This document shows positions 50,301 through 59,710 of a stretch of 64,000 nucleotides of DNA, one piece after another. The first letter of the stretch is position 1. Each line of letters starts with the position of its first letter. The DNA is from Helicoverpa zea (taxonomy: Eukaryota; Arthropoda; Insecta; Lepidoptera; Noctuidae). Location: positions 5,518,001 to 5,582,000 of the forward strand of contig NC_061458.1 in the NCBI RefSeq assembly GCF_022581195.2, read 5' to 3'. The position numbers and the translations under genes are program-made. Below the pieces are notes generated by a model. The model did no database searches. It was not told the origin of the DNA and saw only the letters and a program-made list of their open reading frames with translations.

Positions 50301-53300
50301 CTTGTCTGCCCTACCCCTAGAGTGCAATTCAAATCCGCGTAGGCGCGGAGGGGCGAGGCGGCCTGCGAGCTGAGGCGCAGGTAGTTTCAGCGCTCGCCGC
50401 CGCGGCTGAGGCTGGCCGGCTCAGCCGGCCAGCAAGCCGAAGCTGCGGTGGTGAGCGTGAAAACCCTCTGCGACGATAAGCTCGCATGGGACCGCCGGAG
50501 CCCCGCAGTGCCGGAGCCGTGACAGAAGCCATGCTTGCTGCATGTTTCGTGCTTACATTTTACTACTGAGTTACACACAAATTCATATAACAATAAATAA
50601 GCGACGTACGTTTGGGAACCCCAGTATATTAATTGGTATTTGGGAAATATTCTAGCGATCGTTAGCTTTTCTAACAAAAATGACCAAATTAGGAGTCATG
50701 GTATTACATAATTGGTAACATCTAAGTAGTGACAATATATAATATTTGGTCTAAAGTGTATTTTAAAGGCGTCCATATATTTTTTTAGTAGTCAATAATA
50801 CGAAAAAATGGTTTTACCTAATAATATTTTTGGAAACGTTATTTGGTGACCATTTATCCATTTTGGTAACCGTTTAGAATTTTTTTGGTAGTAAAATAGG
50901 TACTTTTTTGGGTGGTGTTTAAACACAAGCCTTTTTTATTGTCCTTTAACTAACGCACTTTGCTAATTAAAATGAACTAAAAATAATTTTCGTTGGAAAA
51001 AGATTTTATCACTGTTTTGCCGACAGCTCATTTTTTATCTTCAAAACTGGTTTGGGAATATTTAGGTAACCCGAGTTATATTTTTTTTTCATCACAAAGA
51101 ATATTTAAATAATAGGCCGCGGAATTTGGGAATTATTATGTGGTATTTTTTGACAGCTCATTTGTAAACTGACAAAATAATGTAAATAATGTGTCATTTA
51201 ACTTAATCCTTCACAGTGAATTATGATTATGAAATAAAAATTACGTAAATTGCGAAATTATATACTTAGGCAACGTACAGACACAAACAGAAAAAAAAGC
51301 TAAATATGTACATAATGAAGTAATTATTAGGTAACTTCTAGAAAATTAATAAACTTAAAGACGCATATTCTTTCATGTTTATGTTAGAAAAGAACAAAGG
51401 AATTAGTTAAATGAGTACCTTTCTTTCATATGATATATTCTCATTATTATGCACGACACGTGTTTAACACCGTGTGACGTTATAAAATTAATGATTATTT
51501 GTATTGAGTTAGCATTATAACTCGCCATAAAAACAGTTCATTGTAATTTATTAATTGTGATAACATTTTGTTTAATAGCAACATTTAGCGAGACAGGCAC
51601 GTGGCAACTGCTTGTTTAATATTCCCCTGATTAATTAGTAATCAATCGTGATGCAGGCTATACGAACTTCTACGTATGTAGTTATTAGAAGTTAGGTAGG
51701 TATTTAAATATAGCATGTATGTAGAGGTCATGGAGAACAAAATGACGGGCGGAGATGTCATAATGGAAAATCTCCTAAGAAAATAGATCGCCAATATACG
51801 GGTACTTGGGGGACGACGTACGTACTTGTCTCCGCCTTCTTTGGAAACCACCCATTTTTTTACCACTTTGTCAAATGATTCAAGGAGCCCTAACACCTCA
51901 TTAGTTTACTGGTAACCGATCGTTTTGGTCATCATGTACCTATGGTACTTACAACAAGAGGGCGCCTGACCTACCTGACTTATGGCATCTCCGTTCATAT
52001 TCCTTCCTCCGTAGTAGAGATACTACGTGGACCACATCTTGTGTATAGGTAGATATAATTAAAACCAAGTTCACACAGTAGTAGAATCAAATAAAAAAGT
52101 ACATAATAACGGTTTTTATTGGCATGTGGCATGCGATTTTCCAGCAACTATGTTATTAGATACCTTATTAATCGATTTGTTATTTCCAGAACTGTTTTAG
52201 TAGTGACTGAGTTATTAGTCTGATGTCTGCAACGAGGGAGTTTAGTGTTTACATTGGCACATTCGTTTAATTTTATAGTCATTTACAAAATACCTATTTA
52301 GCTAAATCAACTCGATTTTAAAGGCATCTGATTTTCAGTTACAGTCTTTTATTATCGTCCCACTGCTCGGGCATAGGCCTCCTGTCACAAAGAGACTCTC
52401 TGTGTGTTACCGTACACAGTTAAATAAAAATCCTACCACCATATTTGTTTTCAGGCATTTGCTAATACAACTCAAAATTTCCTAATTTCAAATCATACAG
52501 TAGTTTCGACTTTTAATTCTAATCTAAGTTCAAAATAAATCTTGTCACATTACGTAGATGGAGCTGGTTTTAAGTTATTCTATTACACACAAAAAAGTTA
52601 AGGTATTATTTCCATCTTATCTGTAGCACCTGGTTAAAGAACCGGTAGGTCTTTAAGATCCCTGTACGGAATATATCACGGATGTGACGAGAATAGATTA
52701 TCTTTATGAAATATAGTGTCCGGTGGCAAGCCTGACTCAACGTCATCATTAACCTCTGCTTCTATGTAACCACAGCGTTTATAAAAACATCTATAGGTAG
52801 AACCTCAGTGAGCGGCTTGTTCCCATCTACTCCAAACCCATTGTTTCCTGTTAGCAAAGTTTTCATACATTTCTTCCATTTGGGTCAAAAATTTTGTAGA
52901 GCAAAATAAATTAAAATATAAGTACCTTCAAATTCCTTCCACATGATGAAAATTTTCATAACTTTTGGAGCTCGGGGGAAGGATTTTATTATTATTATAG
53001 TTCGGCCATTCAGAGAATGCGTTCCTGACACGTCGCGATTGAACTGACGACGTAACTTTGCAATGGCGTTGCAGTTACGATAAAAATATTTTTGCTGGTT
53101 GTTTACCGTTTTAACAATTGAGGAGCATTAAAACAACATTATTATATCAATAATCAATGAATGTTATTACGTCGTCAGTTCAATCGCGACGTGTCAGGAA
53201 CGCATTCTCTGAATGGCCGAACTATAATGAATAGTTTTTTTTCGCATTGGACCCGTTGGGAACGCTTTTGTGGAGCAGGTGGGAACAAGCCCAGAGAGCA

Positions 53301-55286
53301 AATGGAATATTGTATTTTTTATTAATTCATGGCGAGCATTTACCACAAGGATCATTGACACGTAGTCATGTCCTCGCTAGCTTTGGGAGTAGATACCTAG
53401 AGTACCTACTTAGAAAAAAAGTACAGTTCGGTAAACTATTTGTCGTGATATAACTCAGGTGTTCGATGTGAAGTGGGTTTTTACGTTAAAAATTATTTAT
53501 CTGGTAAATATTGATTAAAATGAAATACTGTTTATTTCGGACCCACAGCTTATTTAAAGCACCTGGATTTTTTTACAAATTATGAATGTATCTATTAGGT
53601 ATCATATCATTTATCTAATCAAGGGTACCTACCTACTTAACATTAGCAGCATAGTGTAAATAATTGCAATACGACGCATGAGTAGGTACCTACTGTGAAT
53701 CCAGTAGATGTATTTATTTGATTCAGCGTTTGATTCAAAAACGATTGATTCTCTATTTTTACTGCCCTAAGCAGACGTGACAACCTTATAACATATTTTT
53801 TACACTTAAAATAGACGTGTCAATGGGATTTCAAGTCAAAGCAAAAACTAAAATCAATAACACTAAAAAATAACTAACACTTGTCTTTCTGAAGTCGGTG
53901 TCACAAAAAACATTATAATGATCTACTGGACTTGATGTCAGATTGTCTTTATTATTATGTACCTACGTAGTTATAACAAGAGCAGTATCTCTATTAAGTA
54001 TAGATTCTTAGAAATAGTGATTTATGGTTTTCTTGGTGGTAATGTATAAGATTACCTACCTACAGGATTTAACATATGCATAAAACGTGCACTGTAAAAC
54101 CATAGGTAGGTATGCATCGGTAATGTGTGATTATTCAGAAGTCTACAAAAATAATGTAACTGTAACACTTTTAATGTGAACGAACGAATTTTCGTCTTAA
54201 AAAATTTAATTATAAATTTAAAAAAACCCCCGACCCAAAAAAGTACGCAATTAGTATGACAAAAGGTTAAAAACGCTAAACCCTATAAAAAGCAAAAAAT
54301 AACTTTTAACTCTACGTCAGTACCAACTAAAGCATGTCAGACTAAACTAAATTTTGTCGTGTCGGGGGACCGCTCTAATTTATTAGCCTAACGTTAGAAG
54401 TAATTAAGTATATACTACTTATAACTGTGTATATAATTTTGTTTTATACGAATGTTGTAATTAGGTAGGTATCATTTGATTTATGTAAGTATTTTTGAAG
54501 GTAAAAAGCGGTCCCCCGACACGTCAAAATTTAGTTTAGTCTGACATGCTTTAGTTGGTACTGACGTAGAGTTAAAAGTTATTTTTTGCTTTTTATAGGG
54601 TTTAGCGTTTTTAACCTTTTGTCATACTAATTGCGTACTTTTTTGGGTCGGGGGTTTTTTAAATTTATAATTTAATTTTATTTCATGCTTTTTGAAGGAG
54701 CTCCTTAATTTTTCCTTCTTTCAGTTAATTTCTTTTATTTTAAGATGGGGTCGCTCTATGCGATCTCGGCCAAAGGATGCTGTTTAACAATCCTCATAAC
54801 ATACTGGCTCTGGGAGAATTGCACAGATTGAGGAAACATAAACCTTTGGTCATTCTAGATTTTCAGCGAAGATATAAATCGGTTTATCCGTTTCATTCCG
54901 GCATTCCAGGGTTTCATCCGCCACATCCCATTTCCAGTATCAGGTTCTCGTCAATTGAAGAGAACTAGTCAAGACAAATTCAACGAGCCCAAACTCGATG
55001 GGTTTACTAAAAGGCAGTTCAGGGTTACGTCTCCTACCTTCGTGCCCTAACAGCAGACCAGCTCAGTGGTTCCAGAAGACATTAGTGTTTCAAATTTCAG
55101 ATCCCACACATGCTTGCAAGTAAACTGAGCGTGTAACATTCCTCTCACACCTAACAAACGTGCTGATGACCTTGAAGACCTGAACCGATTTCCACCAAAC
55201 ATAGCTAAGAACACTCCCGAATGACACTCCTTTTAAACAAAAAAAACCGCATTACAATCGGATCATCCGTTTGGGAGCTACGATGC

Positions 55287-55329
<43 letters not shown>

Positions 55330-58300
55330 CAAACTTATAACACCCCGTCGTTTTTGCGTCGGGGGTTAAAAATGGGTAAATACAAGTTGTATCCTGAAAA
55401 AATGGCGATTTACAACATCATAGATCTGCATCATCTTATCTCTTCTTCTCCACAGGTTTAAATAAGTCCTCTAAGTACCTTTGCTTTGGATATTTTATTT
55501 CTGACTGATTTCGTTGAACTCTTTTCAACGGTGGTTCCTATTTGGGAAATAGGACCAAAAAGAAGCAAAGAATTTTTAATCAAGGAGTTTGGTTACATTT
55601 TCCACTATTGATACCTATATAGGTCTACTTACCTACTTACAGCATTTTATAGCTATGTCAAGGCAGCCGAACGTATCAGTCGTATAAATACACTTAAAAA
55701 TGTTCGCATAACCATAACCATGTTTAGGTTTAATTAGGTATCGGTACTTCCCTTCAATTAACTGCATTTTCCAATAAATAGGAGTTTCTAAGAAGTATGC
55801 GGGATATGAGTACTTACATGCATACTTAAGTAGATTAGATACCTACCTATGTCTCAAAGGGATATCTAAGTTAACCTACATTATATTCCTACTAATAAAT
55901 TTAATATTGCATTTTAAAGTACAAATATGCGTACTTATACGTAGGTCCGTTATACAGAGTGTGTCGTTCATAATCACATTAAATCCTATCACATATACTT
56001 TATGATATTCTATGGCGAATTGTAAAAAAAATAACCTAATCCATTCAGTGGTTTAACCACAGGAGTCATTTTTCGTTTTTATAATTTACAACATCATGTG
56101 TAAAGCAGAGATAAAGTTAGGAGTATCGAATGTTTTGGTCAGTTGACAGCTGTCAGTTTTCAAGGGAAAATTTCAGTTGTTTGAGCCTCTAGATACAGCG
56201 TAGCAGCGTTCCCAATAATCTACCATTTTGTTACTTTTCATACCATTGTATGGGGCTAATATCTATCTCTAGTTAGCGAACCAAGAGATAGATCGAATGT
56301 TGGGAGTGACCGTATGTCCATCGAATGATCGGTATGATTTGGCATGTGGCTGTGCTGTAACCACGTACTTCATGATTGCGTGACTTTGTATTTTAGCGAT
56401 TATTCGGCGAATTGATAAATCGATCACAGTTACGTGTTTTGGTTGCGACCCGCTGTTAAGAGCCTTCGAACATTCATTTATAGAGCATTTAAATACTACA
56501 ATTATTTATTATTGTAGGTCCTTCTATCAATTGAGAAAAGTTACCTTCTGCAGGTGGTGGCTCACGAAGGAATATGGTGGGTTTAAGTCAGTAAAAGAAA
56601 CACTCCTACACCCACACTGGGAAAGATAATTTGATGATTTCTCACAAAAAAAGATCTTACTACCAATTGGAATTGTGAATACTAAGCCGACTTTTTTTCT
56701 CTTTTCGACATACCTAGACATTTCCGATATCTTATAAGAATCATTACACAAGTAAATAGAAGCATTAGTTACTGCTAAGAAACAAGTTCTCTTTACATTA
56801 CACGATTAATTAAATAAAGTTCTTATATAAAGGTCCTATTATAACGGATATCATTGAAAACTTGAAGTGACAGATAGCAACCAATTTGTGTCTATTCTGA
56901 TCTGTTGCATTATGCATAGAAGATAACTTAAATACTGATATATCTAGTGTTATGTAAGCCCGGACAGAATTATCGGACTATCTGCAGTTCTAGTTTAGCA
57001 ATGTTTACCTATTAAAACATTCAGTGCCTTACAGTTTCATAAAGAAACCTTGCACTTATTTTTTCTTTTAAAAAAGCCTTTAGATTTAACGCTATTTCAT
57101 GCTGACTTGACAGGATAGCTTTAGTACTTACCTATAAAATATTTGTTTCAATACCAACAACTTAATTTTTATGACGAAGTTTCAGACGAGACGTTACAAG
57201 CCTTCGGAAATATGAAACAGGCACAAGAAACAGAACAAAACATATTAGTGCGCCTACTATGTTTATTTGTTTTCACTTGCAGGATTTCCTAACGTTCCTA
57301 CGCACTTTCTCTTCTAGCCATTATTACGCTCGGGGATATAATGTTAATCTAGTATTTTATATAATGCTTTGTCATATTGCAATCAGCAACAATGTATAGA
57401 TATGAAAAGTAGTTACATTTATAGGACATACTAGCCGATTTCTGAAATACTCTGAGGGAACCAGGAACCAGGCGTGACGCCAATATGTACCTAGATATTG
57501 CCATCTCCTACGAACCAGCAATTTTTCTACTTTCCTAAACCTGCTGGCCATTTATTTACTTTTTGTATTAACTTGACAAACTAAAAGTAGACACCTATGT
57601 AGGTACTTTCGCTTGAAAACAACGCGGACTCCGCAAACTCCTTTCGTTTTCTCATGTTTAACGCCTCTTACTCTTATATGGCCTCAGTTAAGTGATAGTA
57701 AACATTGCATCCGAGATATTAAATAATAAATAAATGACGTCAATACTCATTGTTCTTCCGGTATCGAATTATGTCCATTAATTATCTACGTGAAGTGGAA
57801 TTCAGTTCAAGTTAAGTTAACCCTTTTTTTTTTGGTATGCCGTTATGAATTGAAAAAAGCATATTTTCTTAGATACTATACAAGCTTATTTTTTGTCGAC
57901 AATGCAATGATATTTTAATAATATTCAGTTTAAGGAAGAGTGCATCAAGTGTAGGTAACTATGCGAAACGCTACAGCAAAATTCTCTATTATGCAATAGG
58001 AATTACAATAAACCGCGTTAATTGTCGCAACAATGTAATAAAAAATATCATTTAGTGTTAGTTTTAACTACTTTAAAGTAATGCGCTGCTAATTAGTTCA
58101 TTTTGCAAAGATACTGCTTTTGCAACAACTGAAAAAAATAGTGAAAAATATTATAGTAGTAGGTAGGTACTGCATAGCTGTGCTGTGAGTTAAATACCCA
58201 ATCATGCGATCCGTTAACTCGAGCGAATTAATCTTTTGATATAACTTGAAATAAGTGTAGGACGCATAAACCTATATACATAGCTATTTATAGGCATACC

Positions 58301-59500
58301 TACCTAACTCACAGTCAAATATCCCAATAGAGAAGAGAAGGGACTAAGTATCGTTTGCCAGCACCAAGGCAAAGAAAAAACTCTACTTGAGACCTAACTG
58401 AATTTAGCTACCTAGCGCTCTTTGCTTATCAATGTTATGAAAAGGGTTTTGTTTATTTTTCTGTTCTTTTTGTCAATCATGTAAATTACACATTCAGGAA
58501 AGAAATCGGTTGAACTAAGATATATAATATGCAGTGTAAAAGTCATCCTGCCGGTAATTATTATAAATGTGAACATCCTTTACCTACACAAGTATAAAAT
58601 CACGTTATTTATAGAGTATGCATATTGTTTCGGTATTACCTGTTACGTAAATTTTACCACCAGGATATTTCCCATGTTAATGTCATTAATCTCTAATCCA
58701 TTGCATTTATTTTGAGTTAGGTTGGTTCCTACTAAGTTAATACGTTGCTTATATCTAAACTTTTGACATAGAGACGTGTTTAACTACATGAAAAGCCGAT
58801 GTTCAAAGAAAAACTAATAATTTAAAAGGTGTCGTAGCTGTTTCCTTGTATTTTCTTTTCTACAAATAATTAATGTTTAAGCGGTTAATTATCTATAAAT
58901 AATATAACTCACATTTGTTTAGTTCCCGGAGCGGAGAATGAGTCAATGACAAGTCATGTACATAAGTATTGACACGTTAACCCCCTTATTCAGTTTATCA
59001 GAACCATACTTAAGTAGTGTGGCTCAAGTATGTCATTAGAACTAGGCAGGTGTTCCATGAATCCCATGAGTCAGAAAATTTAAAAGGGCGCAAGGAATAA
59101 GGAAGATCAAATTATTTTACTAGTCTTGTGGAAAAATCTATGAAATAACAAAATAAAATTTGATAATTAGGTATTATTAGTAGGTAAGTATATTTTGAAT
59201 TGTTACGTTTTTTTTTTATTTTTAATTAAAAGTTTTAACTATCACTAAAACTTCATTAATATTATTTAATTTTTTTGAGCTTTTTGATTTCTGTTGCCAG
59301 GTCCTATTTATTTATCCGGAGAAAGACTAATACATTTTTAACGCAAACATTATTTTTAGTCTAAGTAGAGCTAAGTATTTTTTAGTTTATTAAAATGCTA
59401 AATCTATCATCTATTGTTATCAAATAAATCCACTATCAATACAATATAACATACCTTGCAAAAGCGCGAACACAGAAAATATTGCAGCAACCACTTGCAT
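29049..59500 (-). CDS. Secreted, probably GPI-anchored alpha-carbonic anhydrase (7 coding exons)
   Basis: Catalyses reversible CO2 hydration outside the cell. Coding exons, in transcript order: 59500-59455, 37566-37525, 35964-35800, 34114-33976, 33808-33703, 30125-29898 and 29309-29049. They total 987 bases with consistent phases, giving 328 residues. Signal peptide ~1-15. Zinc ligands His112 and His114 (QMHFHWG) and His137 (MELH). Proton-shuttle His83 (NNGHT). The gatekeeping pair is Glu124 and Thr219 (SLTTPPC). Cys41 and Cys223 match the disulfide pair of extracellular carbonic anhydrases. An NVT glycosylation sequon is at 184. The last ~20 residues are hydrophobic after a basic, small-residue stretch (KKGRSNAHS), the layout of a GPI signal like vertebrate CA IV; a C-terminal membrane tail is the alternative. 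Nothing essential is missing, so it should be catalytically active. Intron 1 is about 21.9 kb. Confidence 0.94.
29310..29897 (-). other. Carbonic anhydrase intron 6
   Basis: A 588-base GT-AG intron, AT-rich; nothing recognised inside. Confidence 0.7.
29898..30125 (-). CDS. Carbonic anhydrase exon 6
   Basis: Encodes 76 residues (167-242) in phase 0. It includes an NVT sequon at 184, LLP-like ILPYDLKRYFTYQGSLTTPP with Thr219 and Cys223, then EVVTWLDFEQPI. Acceptor CATTTCAG; donor GTAAAA. Confidence 0.96.
30689..30715. repeat. GTCT microsatellite
   Basis: About six GTCT/GTCC units near the left edge of the composite repeat, a normal part of that family. Confidence 0.8.
31747..32832. repeat. 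~1.1-kb imperfect foldback
   Basis: The left arm (from about 31,747: TCATCAGGTCAGGATCTGAT, then AAATCCTGAGAAATCGAGGG) pairs with the right arm (32,772-32,828: CCCTCGATTTCTCAGGATTT, then CATCAGATCCTG). Inner matches include CCAAACACG...AAGCCCA against GTGTTTGGGCTTAT near 31,949 and 32,612, AACAAGAAAAC against GTTTTCTTGTT, and a perfect 14-base pair at 32,061-32,074 and 32,113-32,126 (TGCATCGGTCTAGA). Confidence 0.6.
33703..33808 (-). CDS. Carbonic anhydrase exon 5 (third zinc ligand)
   Basis: Completes Ser131, then FPMELHMVFFKEEYQSA, with His137 as the third zinc ligand, and GLTVLAFFYE, the usual core strand. Ends in phase 0 before GTCAGT. Acceptor ATATTTCAG. Confidence 0.96.
33976..34114 (-). 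CDS. Carbonic anhydrase exon 4 (first two zinc ligands)
   Basis: Encodes Val85 to part of Ser131. GGPLSDDYIFSQMHFHWG contains zinc ligands His112 and His114, and FGSEDKINH contains Glu124 of the Thr-Glu gate. Acceptor CTCCACAG; donor GTAACA. Confidence 0.96.
34213..34444. mobile_element. 232-bp near-perfect palindromic MITE with TTA duplication
   Basis: Almost the whole element is one inverted repeat: arms of ~108 bases starting AGGCTCGAGCAGACCGGATG differ at only a few positions and leave a ~15-base loop. TTA lies on both sides (34210-34212 and 34445-34447), the duplication expected for PIF/Harbinger-type elements. It lies in intron 3 of the carbonic anhydrase gene, ~100 bases from the exon 4 acceptor. 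The open frames here are products of the palindrome and are not genes. Confidence 0.8.
34448..35799 (-). other. Rest of carbonic anhydrase intron 3
   Basis: AT-rich intron with frequent TAGGTA/TACCTA strings. The plus-strand frame at 35176-35472 has no family resemblance and appears to be chance. Nothing else seen. Confidence 0.6.
35800..35964 (-). CDS. Carbonic anhydrase exon 3
   Basis: Encodes residues 31-84 plus one base: PQYWGERYRECAGKHQSPIN, the SPIN substrate-fold motif, Cys41 of the expected disulfide, and TNNGHT with shuttle His83. Acceptor ACATTGCAG; donor GTACGA. Confidence 0.95.
35965..37524 (-). other. Carbonic anhydrase intron 2
   Basis: A 1.56-kb GT-AG intron. No exon-like or repeat-terminus features recognised. 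Confidence 0.65.
37525..37566 (-). CDS. Carbonic anhydrase exon 2 (mature N-terminus)
   Basis: A 42-base exon after TTTGTTGCAG, encoding (E)LTHGEEFGYDGNI and the first base of Gly30, with donor GTAAGA. The following exon supplies GPQYWG, so the join recreates the typical carbonic anhydrase opening (FGYDGNIGPQYWG). Confidence 0.9.
37910..39182. mobile_element. 1.27-kb TIR element with many GGCCGAC-type subterminal motifs
   Basis: Perfect 24-base terminal inverted repeats begin GGGTAAATACGCCAAATGTC, flanked by TA on each side (37908-37909 and 39183-39184). Between them, variants of GGCCGACATTWG, TCGGCC and CGGCCG recur in both orientations, especially within ~250 bases of the right end and again around 38,285-38,575. 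No transposase-length frame is present, so it is non-autonomous. The TA duplication suggests Tc1/mariner/pogo-type; the dense subterminal motifs are more reminiscent of hAT or CACTA elements. Family unassigned. Confidence 0.75.
40871..41796. mobile_element. ~0.93-kb DNA transposon remnant with a transposase-like terminal exon
   Basis: The ends are inverted repeats of about 32 bases: left TTCGGCCGTTCAGAGAATGC and onward, right, in reverse, TTCGGCCATTCAGAGAATGC and onward. TATA lies at both borders, so the duplication is TA or TATA. The right ~170 bases match the miniature element at 52,998-53,224 with a single visible difference. The minus strand carries an open frame with stop and poly(A) signal (separate entry). 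The internal part of an autonomous parent appears to be deleted. Superfamily not assigned. Confidence 0.75.
41139..41387 (-). pseudogene. Terminal-exon relic of a putative transposase
   Basis: Open minus-strand frame of 82 codons without a Met, ending VGEDDDEDTTSSSKSESD and TAA. The acidic, Ser-rich tail preceded by LLLDRDIRIDSVIDNN looks like a genuine protein C-terminus. A possible acceptor, GGCTTTTGTTAG, lies just before the codons for DRDIRID (about 41,251). AATAAATAAAA lies ~45 bases beyond the stop. Being inside a TIR element makes a transposase remnant the likeliest reading. No catalytic residues are present in this piece, so the family cannot be named. Confidence 0.4.
43261..43640 (-). 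other. GC-richer segment with overlapping open frames, origin unknown
   Basis: Unlike the surrounding intron, this ~380-base segment is GC-richer and open in more than one minus-strand frame. One frame (about 43,410-43,610) reads CSCRKKRFRKCCEDAS and ends EGELPAIKSIR. Another (43,261-43,491) starts MPKKEKRTRQLK and contains EQRRGAPTGSVSHRAK. Composition suggests past coding, perhaps of a retroelement or a retrocopy, but the frames do not join simply. I do not recognise it. Confidence 0.25.
49306..49492. mobile_element. 187-bp foldback MITE with TAA duplication
   Basis: Arms of about 70 bases pair from CGGCCAGTTTCTTCATCAAA inward, through AAAGTAAAAG, TCTAAAGTAAAAGTAACGGT and CAAATTC. TAA flanks both ends (49303-49305 and 49493-49495). 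Size, near-complete inverted structure and TAA duplication fit a PIF/Harbinger-type MITE; the AAAGTAAAAG repeats are internal to the family. Confidence 0.75.
49687..49905 (-). pseudogene. RTE-type LINE fragment (C-terminal end of ORF)
   Basis: The minus strand reads GHISRRTDNRWGKRVLEW, then RPRLGKRSVGRPQARWSDDL, RKTAGRSWMREAENRSQWRA and LGEAYVQQWTAIG with TGA. This is the well-conserved C-terminus of RTE-clade non-LTR retrotransposons, where (G)RPxxRWxDD and the final YVQQWTxxG are characteristic. A TGATGA-type tail follows the stop (49671-49686 on the plus strand), so it is a 5'-truncated insertion of only ~230 bases. The overlapping plus-strand frame is a shadow. Confidence 0.88.
50010..50930. 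repeat. ACCAAA/TTTGGT-rich inverted element around a GC island
   Basis: The left half repeats ACCAAA-type words (GATCACCAAAAATATTT, GGCACCAAATAAAAT, GGTCACCAAATTC); the right half repeats their complements (TTTGGTGACCATTTATCC, TTTTGGTAACCG, TTTTTTGGTAGT). A ~35-base block near 50,185-50,230 (CCCAAAATGGATTAATGGTC) pairs with 50,832-50,870. Between them 50,325-50,525 is a GC-rich block containing GGCCGGCTCAGCCGGCC. Likely a non-autonomous interspersed element; boundaries are approximate. Confidence 0.5.
52340..52400. repeat. Short interspersed repeat fragment
   Basis: CCCACTGCTCGGGCATAGGC then CTCC resembles the abundant lepidopteran motif CCACTGCTGGACATAGGCCT found in RTE-type tails (compare 49,698-49,720). 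Only about 30 bases match. Confidence 0.45.
52998..53224. mobile_element. ~0.23-kb miniature of the 40.9-41.8 kb transposon
   Basis: Starts TAGTTCGGCCATTCAGAGAA and ends in the exact reverse complement, TTCTCTGAATGGCCGAACTA. The terminal ~55 bases form the inverted repeat, reaching GAACTGACGACGTAA. Its left ~170 bases are the reverse complement of the right end of the longer element, with one visible base difference. TATA borders both sides. A foldback derivative produced by internal deletion and end duplication. Confidence 0.85.
54203..54676. repeat. Long inverted repeat, ~170-base arms
   Basis: Left arm 54,203-54,374 and right arm 54,507-54,676 are reverse complements. In the core I see only one indel in an A run and one substitution (TTTTGTCGTG against TTTTGACGTG), plus a few changes at the AT-rich outer edge. 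The spacer is 132 bases. The arms include ACCCCCGACCCAAAAAAGTA and GTCGGGGGACCGCT. Transcription would yield a stable hairpin of about 170 base pairs. Confidence 0.9.
54677..55370. repeat. Interspersed repeat ending in CGTCGGGGGTTAAA
   Basis: Continues from the inverted repeat. It includes text I recognise from lepidopteran introns (ACAAATTCAACGAGCCCAAA; CCGATTTCCACCAAACATAG; GGATCATCCGTTTGGGAGCT), a CA run, and the end ACACCCCGTCGTTTTTGCGT then CGGGGGTTAAA. That end mirrors TTAAAAAAACCCCCGACCCA at 54,218, so 54.2-55.37 kb may be one ~1.15-kb element. Confidence 0.55.
55291..55322. repeat. CA dinucleotide microsatellite
   Basis: About 15 CA units near the right end of the interspersed repeat. 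Confidence 0.9.
55952..56181. mobile_element. Truncated copy 2 of the 18.6-kb TIR element
   Basis: Matches about 18,615-18,840 in the same orientation: left end ACAGAGTGTGTCGTTCATAA, then CTAATCCATTCAGTGGTTT, ACAACATCATGTGTAAAGCA and TCAGTTTTCAAGGGAAAATT. It stops after TTTCAGTTGTTTGA, so the right terminal repeat is missing. Differences from copy 1 are scattered single bases. Confidence 0.75.
59455..59500 (-). CDS. Carbonic anhydrase exon 1 (signal peptide)
   Basis: ATG at 59500 opens MQVVAAIFSVFALLQ, a short hydrophobic secretory signal, then a single G before the donor GTATGTT (59454). Phase 1 fits the next exon, whose first two bases AA complete a Glu codon. The 46-base exon is linked to exon 2 by phase, strand and expected content rather than by transcript evidence. 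Confidence 0.82.
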
Positions 59501-59675
59501 TGTCACTTAAAACTAATCACTTGGGTCCTCAAAATAAATATTTAAATAATATTATTTATTAACGAATTTCATTTCATGTTTGCGCACTTGTTTACGAATG
59601 TGATCGCGACATGCAGCGTGTGCGGTGCATTCGGTAGCGGCGCGGCGTGGACACGCGACAATGCCACAGACAACT

Positions 59676-59710
59676 GTGCGCCGCCAACGATTTCCCTCGC
59701 TTATAAATTC
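59676..59710 (-). promoter_or_regulatory. TATA-type core promoter candidate for the carbonic anhydrase gene
   Basis: On the minus strand TTTATAAG is centred at 59705-59700. A CACAGTT initiator follows with its A at 59675, exactly 30 bases beyond the first T of TATA. This would give a 5' UTR of about 175 bases, GC-rich, before the ATG at 59500. Spacing and position fit an arthropod TATA/initiator promoter; this is inference from spacing only. Confidence 0.4.

Larger units (their letters stand above)
37567..59454 (-). other. Carbonic anhydrase intron 1 (~21.9 kb), repeat-rich
   Basis: Bounded by the donor GTATGTT at 59454 and the acceptor TTTGTTGCAG ending 37567. It carries the TIR elements, MITEs, RTE fragment and long inverted repeat listed separately. 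Stretches between them (39.2-40.8, 41.8-49.3, 51.2-52.9, 53.3-54.2 and 56.2-59.4 kb) are AT-rich with no recognised exon apart from an unexplained GC-richer open segment near 43.4-43.6 kb. Confidence 0.75.
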
